The position numbers and the translations under genes are program-made. The notes under the pieces are model-generated. The model was given only the letters and a program-made list of their open reading frames with translations, was not told the origin of the DNA and searched no databases. From NCBI GenBank assembly GCA_015501055.1, contig JADNYV010000769.1, positions 1 through 16,129 on the forward strand: 16,129 nucleotides of DNA, in the 5' to 3' direction. This DNA comes from Mucidula mucida (Eukaryota > Basidiomycota > Agaricomycetes > Agaricales > Physalacriaceae). Positions 1-9,634 of this stretch are shown here, piece by piece (within the stretch, counting starts at the first letter, position 1; every line of letters begins with the position of its first letter).

Positions 1-802
1 ACAGGCTCTCGGTCGCAGTTCACACAACCTCTTCAATCACCTACTACAAAACGAGTCCGTACCAGAAAAGTCCGCGGTCCTCAGCATCATCCTGCACGCA
101 GTCTACGAGATGCCTTTCGGATTGAACGAGTGCGGCCCGTCACTCAGCGCCCTCATCACGTCCGTCAATCTCTTCCCGAAATACGGATTGGAAGCAAAGA
201 CACATCTCAAGGCAGGCACGCACCTGTACAATGCCGTGTTGGGCTATTCCCCCCAAACACCTTTGCTCGTGTTCACCTTCGCAGCGAAGCTTGACTTGGA
301 GGACCTCGCTGTCGCTTCGTCGGAATACACGCTTCCATTCACGCCGAATGATATCACGGAGGGAATGATGAATGCTATCGGAACGCGATATTTGAAGAGG
401 TTGTTCGAGCTGCAGCGCCATAGGACGGAGGTGTTGAGGACCCTGCTTCTCGCACCGTTAGAGTTGCATTCGCCCGTCAAGGAATGCACGTCCGCCGTGC
501 AGGTGCGAACCACCAATGATTGGAAGAGAGCGACGGCCTCGCTCGTATACACGGCACACCCAAGTAAGTGTGCGGTGCTTCTGAAAAGGTTGTCTAACGC
601 GACGCCCTTTTGTTCAGCAATGCCTTGCGACGTGATCGATGCGACTTACAAACGAGTAGCACACCGCGTCGAGTGCGAGCACTGCAGAGAGAACATTGAA
701 TCGCGCGTCAAAGCTCTTATCGATGATTGGTCTCACGAGAAGGTAAGTAAAAGCTAGTTTCCCTCGCCGGTAAATGAATCAATTCGTTAGCGAACGATAT
801 GA
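1..802 (+). CDS. BTB/POZ-domain-like protein, 3' part
   Basis: The reading frame is open from the first bases of the window (QALGRSSHNLF...), so the start lies upstream. An intron at 564-617 (54 nt, GTAAGT...TTCAG) removes an insertion and joins TAHP to TMPCDV. A second donor, GTAAGT, lies at 743; the most likely acceptor is TTCGTTAG at 790, giving the C-terminus HEKRTI and stop at 802. The visible part has the layout of the large agaricomycete BTB family: a hydrophobic helix around VLSIILHAVYEMP, the stretch LITSVNLFPKYGLEAKTHLK, a middle region with TPLLVFTFAAKLDLEDLAV, and a Cys/His-containing tail (CEHCRENIESR). BTB domains mediate protein-protein contacts; the partner here is unknown. 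The family call rests on pattern recognition. An alternative acceptor at 1013 would give the ending VFEPL and a 271-nt intron. It converges with the minus-strand gene at 1217. Confidence 0.6.
564..617 (+). other. intron in the BTB-like gene
   Basis: GTAAGT donor after ...CACCCA and a TTTTGTTCAG acceptor. At 54 nt it is a multiple of three, so the frame stays open with or without splicing. Removal is preferred because the length and splice signals are typical of basidiomycete introns. Confidence 0.6.
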
Positions 803-1216
803 GGAGCTTCCTCATTTCTCATCCCTCCGAGTTCATTAGCGTTTGTACTAGCTCAGTACTTGAGAACGAAGCCTATCCTTATGTTCAAGTTGTGCGTCAT
901 CGATGAGATCGTGTTATAAACCTCAAAGAACGACCGTCCATGTATGACTCCGCTCCGAGGACTAGAAGTCGCCTCTGGCCGTCGTCTTCACTCAATAACA
1001 TCACTGGTTCTAGGTTTTTGAACCGCTCTAACCAAAATCATCTCCAGAAAGCTGCTCTTTCCAGCGTCGCGTAATGGTTGATATAAGCAATCACCACCAG
1101 CATGATGACAGCCAGCAACAGACGATACAAAAGCGGATTACAATTTCAGAGCACGTTACAAAGCAGTCGTTATGTACAAAGAGTTGGCGTTCTAGATGTG
1201 GTGTTCAAAGTCACAT
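803..1216. other. intergenic region between two convergent genes
   Basis: This 414-bp stretch lies between the stop of the plus-strand BTB-like gene and the stop of the minus-strand 6-16-like gene, so it should hold both 3' untranslated regions. No convincing coding frame was seen. An alternative last exon of the BTB-like gene (acceptor at 1013, five more codons) would lie inside it. Confidence 0.5.
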
Positions 1217-2087
1217 TCACAAGACCATCCCAGCCTTCTGGAGAACGGCAAACACGCTGTTTGCTTCCACCTTGCCACCCCAGAATACACTTTGAGCCCA
1301 TGCAGCGAATGACCCTGTTCGAACGCGTCAGCAAGAGTTTCAAAACACAATCAAGGAGTGAGTGATATATGCCTTTTACTGGCCCTAAAGCTCCAAACCC
1401 AACTAACTGAAGCAGCGGGCGTATAATCAAAGGAGCGACAAGCTCCATCAGAAGAACCCCAATAGCGATTTTCACGATCTGGGGGTGCTGCACCGCGAGG
1501 TCCGCGACAGTGATCAGGACGCTCCCTATCGCTGCACTGATCGCGTCCCAGTGCTCTCGCGTTTCCTTTGCGGGAAGATGGAATGTATCAACGAGCAATC
1601 CGATGGTCGCGTCTCCCAGCGTGGTCATAGCGTGATCCCACATCGCCTGTCGCTCGTCGTGGCCGAGAGCGTCTGACGGCGGGGGGAACATTTCCTCGAG
1701 CTCGCGTACGATATCCTCGTATAAGACGGAGAGCGCGTCGGTGACATTGGGGAGGGAGACTCCGGAAGAGACGAGGGATTCATGGAGGGACGTGGTGCTA
1801 GAGATGACGCCTTTCATTGGTGTCTGCAGCCTCTCAAAGTCCGCTTCATAGTTTGCAGCGAAAGCCTTGGTGGCTTCCAATGCGTCATTGGCTTTATGTT
1901 CGATATCGTTCCACACCTGTTTACCCGCCTGCTCGACTTTATGCGCCTCGCGCTGCACGTCAGTCCAGAAGGGGGCCTTTGCAACTTCAAAGCAGGTATC
2001 TGATGATCATCTTGGTCAACACGGAGTGCACTATGATACTAGACGTACGGAAGATAGTTTTTTCGACATCAAATTGAAACCAGGCAT
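1217..2087 (-). CDS. interferon-induced 6-16 (IFI6/IFI27)-like membrane protein
   Basis: Model of three exons: 2087-2049, 1976-1373 and 1314-1217, giving 246 aa with all phases consistent. The N-terminal half is polar and helical (EAHKVEQAGKQVWNDIE...). The C-terminal quarter carries a hydrophobic segment, about residues 180-205 (IVKIAIGVLLMELVAPLII), followed by LVGFGALGPVKG and, after the last intron, SFAAWAQSVFWGG and VFAVLQKAGMVL. The Gly-rich GFGxLGPVKGSxAAWxQS pattern is typical of the 6-16 family, which in animals acts at mitochondria or membranes; many mushrooms carry such genes with no known role. The last intron (1315-1372) begins with GC, not GT. The first exon is the least certain part: the long exon has no in-frame ATG before an upstream stop, and a C|GTACGT donor at 2048 with a CAAAG acceptor at 1977 supplies one in phase. 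Confidence 0.66.
1315..1372 (-). other. GC-AG intron
   Basis: On the minus strand the junctions read AAAG|GCATAT and GAACAG|GGTC, 58 nt apart, with CTGAC 13-17 nt before the acceptor. Only this splice continues the 6-16 motif in frame (GPVK-G-SFAAWAQS); the only nearby GT donor (CCA|GTAAAA) gives an unrelated sequence. Confidence 0.65.
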
Positions 2088-3333
2088 CTGGCGATGATAG
2101 ATTATTACTGGCAGGGGGATAAAACTCAGTTGGAGAGGAAAAACGTACTAGAAATTATCCTCCCAAGGTCGCCGAAAGACAACGCCTGGACTGAACATAC
2201 GAAGAAAAGGACTGGGAGAAGCACGATGGCAGATGATGCTTTCATGGTGGTTTGTGAAAAAGGGAAGTCACGCTAGTTGCTGTGACCTGTCAACGCGGAG
2301 CCGCTTCGTTGATGCCAATGATTGATGAACGGCTTCATTGATGGCCAGTGTGCCGGTTCGGAAGCTCAGCGAGGACCAAGAGACCGAGTCGCTTGTCAAC
2401 TTCAAAGCCAGCCGGCCATGTATACTCTAGTACTTGAAAATATGAAAGGTATTGGATGATTGCACAACCACATTCAGATATCACCCTTCTTCACGGGTGA
2501 AAGGAACCGCCTGTCTTCATTGACTTGCATTTGCATTTGTTTAATTAGTATGTGTCCATCGCACCAAGTTGAAGTTGCAACTCATCTTCGACTCCTCTGT
2601 TTTCCTCGAAGTAACCTTGCGTCTTTTAGCCTGTGGCCATTATGATTATCGTTCAATCATGGCACGCACCATCGGTCCGGTTTCAGACAACAGAATTTGA
2701 TCAAAGCACATTTCTCGAGGACATCAATCCTTTGGTCGGTAGAGGCAAAAGGAAGTGTGGCGTAGTAATCACGTGCTGTACAAGGTGACCACACTGTCGC
2801 CAGGTTGCTATCGGACGTGTACTATTTACAGCCTGTAAAGTCCTTTCATCAGCAAGAGACTACAACTACTCAAGTTCACTTCAACAAGAAACGAAATGTC
2901 TGATTTTCATCACCAGAAAGTGCGCATGAAGTGACATCATCGACAATGCGTGGACTGACAGCAAGCCTTCTGTCACAGTCCAAGCAAACTTCATTGTCCA
3001 AACGCCAAGGTGCGACTTGTCTAGAATGTCCTCCTGCTAGGCCTGGAGATTATTTGACAGCGCCACAATCCCTTCCTCAGTTAGGCACCATGTGCAACAG
3101 TGAATAGTGAAAGCCTGCATGAATACGCCACAGCGTGTAAAGTTCATAAATACAAAAACACATACATAATGTACAATCCCTATTGCGGGTCGTACACGGA
3201 CATATAAAATTAATACAAATGACCATCTCTAACGCTAGTCGTGAAGTAAGAATAGTCGTCAAACACAGCCGTCGAAGGAAAGGAGGGGGAATAACTTGAA
3301 GAGTGGGGATTATGGATCAAAGAAGCTTGATGT
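2088..3333. other. intergenic region upstream of the 6-16-like gene
   Basis: No frame here looks coding; the longest ORFs are about 60 codons of uneven composition. The right end should contain the 3' untranslated region of the minus-strand gene ending at 3334, and the left end the promoter of the 6-16-like gene. A short imperfect direct repeat (CTTCgTTGATG-CCAaTG and CTTCaTTGATGGCCAgTG) lies near 2303-2350. Confidence 0.5.
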
Positions 3334-3905
3334 TTACGAAAACGAGCCGTGGATCAACGCGTCCCACGCGCTCTTGCTTTGAAGAGTCTCGATGAACTTG
3401 GCGCGGTTCGGAGTGATGGTGCCGGGCTCTGCACTGGGACTGCGTGGAACGGTGAGATGCTCGCCAAAGGCCGTACTATCGTGATCATGATGGTGATCGT
3501 CGTTCGAGTCCTGTAACAGATATTGATGAAAATGCTCTCAACAATGCATAGGACTCACGGTATGGGCCAGCCTTGAGGACGTGTGCGCGTGGTGGTCAGG
3601 AAGCGGGCTCGGATGGGGCGCGGGGGGAACGTGGTGCGGCGGGAACGGGCTCGCCGTACCAGAGGTGGACGTTGAGGTTGAGCGCGAGTACATGGGGCGT
3701 TTCTGCGTTGCGCGACGGCGGGAAAAAGGTCAGCCAACCCTAGCATGCAGCAGGATACGCACGGGCGATAATATGCTGCCAAGAGCAAGCCTAAGGGCTT
3801 CTCTGTGCTTGTCCGGGTGAAACGAGTCGCCTCGCGCAGGCCCGCCAGGATGTTGCTGCGTCTGCGAAGGGTCTTTGAGCAGGACGATGAATACGAGGTA
3901 ATAGG
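3334..3905 (-). CDS. unrecognised fungal protein, 3' exons (5' end unresolved)
   Basis: Three in-phase exons: about 3905-3763, 3702-3559 and 3510-3334, with introns 3703-3762 (60 nt, GTGCGT...ACGCAG, with GCTGACC inside) and 3511-3558 (48 nt, GTGAGT...TTACAG). The product reads from YYLVFIVLLKDPSQTQQ through FHPDKHREALRLALGSILSP, then KRPMYSRS and a Ser/Thr- then Pro/His-rich linker, an Asp/His-rich stretch (DSNDDHHHDHDS), and a compact end TITPNRAKFIETLQ...SAWDALIHGSFS. This ending has the look of a conserved C-terminal motif, but I cannot name the family. The frame stays open upstream to about 4105 without an ATG, so a short 5' exon is missing from the model. One possible join is an acceptor GGTCAG just before 3905. 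The hydrophobic start may be a membrane segment. Confidence 0.5.
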
Positions 3906-6900
3906 CTGACCATGGTATGAGTCGTGTTTGTGGCGGTAAGAGTCCAAGTGGCAAAGAGGCACTGCTAATGTGATGCTCAACGAAAAACTCCAACCGGCAC
4001 GACTTGCCGTACGCGTGCACATGCCCAATCCATCGATCGCCGCGCGCTCTTGTCCCCGCACTTTCCCCACACTTTTGCGGGGTACCAATTTCAAAATCCG
4101 CTCCCTTTCACATCTCACAGAGTCGGCTGCTTGTCATCGTGGTAGACGCAAAGTCAGTAGCGCCTCGCTGCTGTACTCGTCCCAGCCATCTCCAACAAAC
4201 ACGTTGCTGATTCAGCTAATTTTGGATCTGAATGCGTTGCTCACGTTGACTCGGTCTGTCCGGCCCCGGATCCTCACGATAGGGCTTGTATTACTACCGT
4301 ATCGATTCGGAAAGTGCAGTGCTCCTTCTCCATCTTCTGTGTGCCTGGGCTTGGTCCGTGACGAGACGGGTATCCGCGAAATTGATGCAGAATCGCATGC
4401 ATGACTTGTTTACAATTGCTCTTCATAGTTTGTTGGAGGCTACGGAGCTAAACTCCACCAGTAGGGTGTACGAGATACGACATGAGAAATGTCCATTCAT
4501 GACGCCAGTCTGAGGAATCCGACGTTATTAGGATCTCTCACTAAACGTCCCGCGTAACTACGAACGCGGCGTTAACCCAGGGAATATACTTGGGAAATCG
4601 AGCGTGCATACCTATTATCGCGCGACTGTCGGGCTCACTCATCGCTAGCGCGCGGGCTTATGGAAGTATCTGAAGCCTGTGAGCCCGGATATCTATTACG
4701 ACTGGCAGAACGCGAGACGCGCATGAGGATTTGCAAGCCGTCTCTCACCTGCTCAACAAAATTCCGTTCGTAGCTCATGACCACTGACAATTCGCGGTCG
4801 GTGTCGGAAGCATATATATTAATTTGCTATCTTGAGCGTCATACAGATGGTCGGTAAAACTTGGGCTCAAGAAATACGGAGTTGCCTCGGGCCTGCCTTT
4901 CAATCAGCGTACGACCGCACGACGAGTAGCATGGTGTGTACCTACCGTGCTCCAGAACTGCAGATGTGAGGACTACTAGCGCAATTTTTCGACACACTGT
5001 AAAGACTCGGATCTATATCTCGCCTATAAAAGATCTGTGAGCCACAAGGCGACATCAACGGGCCGCGCTGTCCAAGATAACAACGGAACATGTCTAAGCC
5101 ACATGCTTGCTCAGTACTAGTAGCCTGTTGAGGACTAGTTAGTTATAGCATAGGACATACGAGCAGTGACCGCAGTAGCGTATCCACTCAATTCGCCGCA
5201 TCTATTTTGAACAAGTCGCTTTGTGAACAGAAAAAGTCGTCTCCACGGTTTTGAATAAGGCGACCCTCAGTACACAGAGATAACCGTGTATTCTCTTTTC
5301 TGTCATATAGACGGTTTACGAGACTAATCTTGGTGAAGGATATGCCAAGCCCGCAGGTTTGTTGACATCACCAACAAGCTGGGTGGCTTCAGCCACGCGT
5401 CGAATGGTATTGTTTGAGAGCTGAAGAAGCCATGTTCAGTCCCAAGACCAGTACACTGATACGCAGAAGTTTCGACAGTGTAGGACGTGATGGTGGCGAA
5501 CAGCCGGGGTTAGGGTTCCCGCTTTCATCATGCCCCTACTAAGAATTGTCGCCCGCTTCCTAATGACGGCGGCGAGCAAGATTGGAGGAACGTCAAGTGA
5601 TCTGTGATCAATTCTTCCTATGTCTACATGCCGAATCTAACGCGCGTCGAGGAAGGTGTAAGTATGACCTTTCAGTGAGAACGCCTGTACACTCCAGTCA
5701 GCATTTAAGTTTCTTCTATCCAATGTAGGTCCATTTGAGTCATGCCGCTGGATTGTGGGGACCTTTCCGACAGCAAGTGCTCAAGTGGACAAGGCAGCGC
5801 ACGTTCACATAGCTTGGGATCATCTGCTTTTCAACGATCTGGACCGCCGGTTAGGGCGCGACAAGCACCCTAAAAACAGGCGCAAGACCAAGCTAAGGAA
5901 AGGGTCCGGTCCGATACCTATTCGGTAGCACACTTTGGGGATGTATCTAAATATAGCACCCTGTTGACACATCCCCAACCCTGCGTCTGTTATCTCTCTT
6001 TCCTTTCTCCCTCCATCCTTGCTCTTTCATCCTTGTCAGTCACGGTAATTTTAAACCCGCCCACCTACTCCCTATGTGCTGGTTGGATAGACTCGTGTGG
6101 TGTCCATCCGGCCTTCACCAGAGTTCTCTGCTTGCTTGCTTTCTCGATCGCGTGGTCGATGCAGTCTGGATGTCCGGCACGTGACCGTCCCGGTTTTTCT
6201 TTCCATCTCGCTGACTGCATCCACGCTTCCCCTCCCCCCCTTTTCCAGCAAGCGGTGACCTCTCCCCCAAACCACTCAAGATACATAGCATCTTGAGTTC
6301 CTCTCTTCTTCCCTCACCTTCTCCTTTCCCTTTGGACTTTCATGTCCCTGACTTAGCTTGGGCGGCTTATTCTCGCTTGACGCGATCGGCCAAAACATTG
6401 TGTGACAAGTTCACGTTATCCTGAGCTTGCCTTCCCATCACGCCAGTGGCATACTCATCTGTGCGATACAGGTACAGCCGTGTGCCACAGCGGACCCCAG
6501 AGCAACGGTGTCACGTTATCATTATTAAAACGCCACACAACGCGGTAGGAAGAAGATCCAGGCTGACGCGACTTACGCTTAGTGAATGATTCGCGTTTAT
6601 CCTCTCTCAGACATCTATGAGACCTCAGTATCAACAAGGATGGACCGCACGCCTACGCTGGCACCGACTCGGACATCGAGATCGCTGGAAGAACGGCACA
6701 CCTTCCTTGACTGATAACATGCTGAAGATCGTTCAACAAATGTATTCGGCACGTCGAATTGCGCCACACTCATGTGTAACCTGGCCAACTCATGCGCCCC
6801 GTGTCTTGAATAAACGAGTCGTTAATTGTCCCAGATCACCTTCAACGGCACTTTGTGCAAATTCAATGAGTTGCATACGCTACTCATATGCGGGATCCTA

Positions 6901-7069
6901 CTCGAACTCACCGTCATTGGACAGGTTATCGATAGATCTGATCGTGAATACCCTGTTTCGTCGTTGAAGTTACACGAAGTTCCCTCTAACGATGACAATG
7001 TCAACGTCAATTTTTCTGCACGTTGTGGTGGTTCGTGAACATAAAATCGTCGTCCTGACTTTACTCATT
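3906..7069. other. long intergenic region
   Basis: About 3.2 kb without a convincing gene. It holds the unresolved 5' end of the minus-strand gene ending at 3334, TATA-like elements near 4812 (TATATATTAA) and 5023 (TATAAAAG), and two small plus-strand ORFs: 4847-4969 (40 codons, containing CTYRAPEL) and 6640-6714 (24 codons, starting MDRTPTLAPT in a good AAGGATGG context). A TATA/CT-rich promoter-like block lies at 5945-6050. The longer ORFs here, such as the 110-codon one from 5964, lack an ATG start and follow from CT-rich composition. Confidence 0.45.
5945..6050 (+). promoter_or_regulatory. candidate core promoter (TATA plus CT-rich tract)
   Basis: An AAATATAG element near 5948-5955 is followed by a pyrimidine tract (CTCTCTTTCCTTTCTCCCTCC, about 5994-6015). 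This order is common upstream of transcription starts in filamentous fungi. If used, the transcript would run toward the bZIP gene with a leader of about 1.5 kb. Several other CT-rich runs lie between 6225 and 6335, so the exact start cannot be fixed from sequence. Confidence 0.25.
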
Positions 7070-7223
7070 ATGGAGAAGAATCTTCGAGCCTCTCCTGCGC
7101 AGCTCCGACGGTGAGTCAGAAATAGATTTCACGGATACGCCCGAGTAGCAACTAACCGAGAGCGTAAGCAGAATTACGAGGGACGCGCGTTTCGAATTCA
7201 GAACGCGTAAATACCGGAGATAG
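7070..7223 (+). other. candidate spliced upstream ORF in the bZIP leader
   Basis: An ATG at 7070 opens a frame (MEKNLRASPAQLRR) that runs into a consensus donor CG|GTGAGT at 7111. A branch-like CTAAC at 7152 and an acceptor GTAAGCAG ending at 7171 complete a 61-nt intron. The joined frame continues ITRDARFEFRTRKYRR and stops at 7223, 30 codons in all. It sits 296 nt before the bZIP ATG. It may be an upstream ORF in the 5' leader or the remains of a small separate gene. A second leader intron is possible (acceptor CCCCACAG at 7510). Confidence 0.35.
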
Positions 7224-7518
7224 AAACAGCAAACGGTGATCAAAATACGATTTCCTTGCTGTTTCTGCAGCGCTGAAGCGATTAGCAGGCTTTTCAAGTT
7301 GGCAGAATTTAAATGTAAGCCCATAGCACAAAGGAGCGACGTGAAACGAAACTGTTTGAGGTGATAGATATCTTGGGTTACCAAAAAGGGGCATCCGACA
7401 ATTAAGCCGTCCACGCAAGCGTTGCGTGGGAACACGGCTTGGGTCGATGATATGAAATACGTACGCCCACATTGCTGCATCTTCAAGTACACCTCACCAC
7501 CCCCCCACAGACCTCCCG
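7224..7518 (+). other. probable 5' leader of the bZIP gene
   Basis: No coding frame fits. A GTAAGC donor at 7314 and a CCCCCCCACAG acceptor ending at 7510 could bound a leader intron, placing the acceptor 8 nt before the ATG at 7519. Confidence 0.35.
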
Positions 7519-9386
7519 ATGCAATCAGTATCACCAACGGTGCCTTCGTCGCTATTCGGGACGTCGTCGCAAGATATAAATGACTTCTTGAACACCGAAT
7601 TGTTCTCTTCTTCCTCGTCGTCTGCCTCATCGCCGGCTTCATCGTCGTCTCTACAGACCCCTCCCCAATCGGCACCGCTTGCAAGTTTTGCGGATATTTA
7701 CTCGGGCAGCAGCGACCTGTTCTCTGGCGGCGACATCTCCGTCCAGTCGGACCTATTCAACTTTCTTAACGGCGACATGAAGAGTGCCCCTACTTTCGAC
7801 GACTTCATGACTACCTTTGGCGATAGCCAGGCCCTGGGTATCGACCCGTCTCTCATGTCTTCGCAATCATCGTCCTCGAATTCCAGTCCTGAATCTTCAC
7901 ATTCATCCACCTCTCCTTCTACCAGCACCCAGCCTTCACCCATAGATCCGGTCAAGGTCGCCGGCCATGGCAAGGCTCGCAAGGGCACAGTGCAATCTGG
8001 CGGTGTCACCAAGAAGTCGGCGTCTGCCCCCTCACGGGCACTACCAAAGAAAGAGGCCAAGGAAGTCCACGAGAAAGAGAACGACGAGGACGAGGATTTG
8101 GATGGCGATATCCCAGATTCATGGCGTCCAGCGCCTGAGGTATACGCCAAGATGACCAGCAAGGAGAAGCGACAGCTGCGGAATAAAATCAGCGCTCGCA
8201 ACTTCCGTGTTCGGAGGAAAGGTAATGATTTCTTTTCTGCTTTGTTGCTGTGTCGCTAAGTTCTTTGCAGAATACATCAATACTTTGGAACTTGACATCG
8301 CCGAGCGAGATCGTCTCCTCACCGCCATCCGCTCTGAACTCGGCTCGACGCAGAGTGAAAACCAAGCCCTTCGTCGAGAGATTGATGCTCTCAAGAACGC
8401 TTTACTAGGCGGACGTTCCGTCAAACAGGAGGAGTCGCCGACACTTTCATCTCCGTCCCTGTTTTCCCCCCTCATTTCCTCACCAAAGGATATCCTTTCT
8501 TCGCAATCACCCATGTGGGGTGGTCTCTCTGCCGCTCGTGTACATACGGTGCTCATGCCCGAGTGGGGTAGCAAAGGTTTGCAAGAAAACATCAATCCCG
8601 CACTTAATGCACCGGCATCTCAGCCCGCAAACGCGAATGTCAAGCCGCAAGGTTTCGACGGGTTCGCGGATGGTAACAATTTCACCCTCAAGAACCTCGA
8701 TGCGTACGTCCTTTCTTTTCCTTCAATGTTTCAGTTTTTCTGATTCATTTTCGGAATACAGATACCGTATGCATTTGTGGACCAAGATGGCATCGCAACA
8801 TGCTACTTCTTCTTCGCCCACCCACTCTCATTCATCGCTTTCGTCTTCCCCGTCACCGCCGCCGATGCCTCAACCGCATCACTCACCACTTCCCGATCCT
8901 CGGTTCTCTCCCTCGCCGTTCACCAATCCCTCTCTTCCTTATCTTACTGGTTCGCCTACTCTACACGGCTTGGCGAGCAACATGGGCGTCAAGTTCTTCC
9001 GCGACTCCAAGCCTACGCCCGGCTCCAGTCTTGGTGCGCTTCTCTCGGGCAAGCAGCCTGCGAAGAAACCTTTCGCTTCGTCGACGGCCGGGCCTACGCC
9101 AGAGCAGGCTCTCATTGCCACGCTCGCACACCAAACGCTTTTCAAGCGGTTGGGCGGCGCGTTCTGGGATGCGTTCTCCGGTGACAAGTCACCTTCGTCT
9201 GCGCAGCAGCCATCCATTGACAGCGACAAGGTTCGCAGAGTCTTGGAGGGCAAGGCTGTTGTTCGCGTTGTGGACGTGGACTCGAAGCCTGTTCCCAAGC
9301 CTGTGGAGATCAAGAAGGAGCCGACGGACAGTGTTTGCGCGTTGCTAGAGGAGAGCATGAGGAGTTTGACGATTAATAAGAAATAG
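7519..9386 (+). CDS. bZIP transcription factor
   Basis: Three exons, 7519-8221, 8271-8703 and 8762-9386, encode 586 aa with all phases closed. Introns are 49 nt (GTAATG...TTTGCAG) and 58 nt (GTACGT...ATACAG). The N-terminus has Ser-rich tracts (about 30-45 and 113-140) and acidic/hydrophobic patches (DINDFLNTELF; FDDFMTTFGD) that could act in activation. A Lys-rich then Asp/Glu-rich stretch precedes the DNA-binding region: KEKRQLRNKISARNFRVRRK shows the bZIP signature N222-x7-R230, and L240 follows ten residues after the Arg. The zipper continues with heptad positions L240, R247, I254, T261, L268, L275. The first intron falls at the end of the basic region. The last exon is Ser/Pro/His-rich, then carries hydrophobic motifs (GVKFFRDSK; TLFKRLGGAFWDAFSG) that look conserved but unnamed. 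The product should act as a dimer in the nucleus; the target genes are unknown. The start ATG is the first in frame after the leader. Confidence 0.9.
8222..8270 (+). other. intron 1 of the bZIP gene
   Basis: Splits the Glu codon after RVRRK. Donor G|GTAATG, branch-like GCTAAG, acceptor TTTGCAG, 49 nt. Unspliced, the frame stops at 8259 within the intron, so splicing is needed to join basic region and zipper. Confidence 0.85.
8704..8761 (+). other. intron 2 of the bZIP gene
   Basis: Donor GC|GTACGT, a T-rich interior, acceptor AATACAG, 58 nt. Joining gives LDAYRMHLWTKM in frame; without splicing the frame stops at 8743. Confidence 0.85.
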
Positions 9387-9634
9387 AGGGAGGCGGCATT
9401 GATTGTGTATTTGTATAGGACTCTCTTTATTCGTTCCTTTTGATCTTGTGGATTTTAGTTAAGTTATTTTACATAGTACGATCACCCTCACTCAGTCTAC
9501 TGCTCATATTACCAGAATATATTACTCTTGCTGTATGACTTTGACTTTTCTTACGCCAGTTCAGCATTAATGGCAACCTTGATTACATCGAGAATCTAAT
9601 TGGGAGTTGGACATAATTACTCACCATACTCCAG
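9387..9634 (+). other. 3' flank of the bZIP gene
   Basis: AT-richer sequence with no coding frame; it should hold the bZIP 3' untranslated region and terminator. No AATAAA is seen. The next coding remnant begins at 9635. Confidence 0.5.

Noticed and set aside
3555..4118. 187-codon minus-strand ORF
   Set aside because: It overlaps the spliced exons in another frame, is Arg/Ser-rich without motif and ends exactly where the exon model splices; a shadow of the real exons.
3970..4404. 144-codon plus-strand ORF
   Set aside because: Antisense to the 5' region of the minus-strand gene, no start context, splice site or motif.
5964..6296. 110-codon plus-strand ORF
   Set aside because: No ATG start; the frame is open because of CT-rich composition with few possible stop codons, and both strands are open here.
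8222..8270. Possible HAC1-type non-spliceosomal intron in a bZIP gene
   Set aside because: Both bZIP introns have normal GT...AG ends and lengths of 49 and 58 nt; no CNG-loop hairpins at the junctions were seen.
8520..9386. 288-codon ORF read without splicing
   Set aside because: Its first part (8520-8761) is out of frame with the zipper exon; only the part from 8762 belongs to the bZIP protein.
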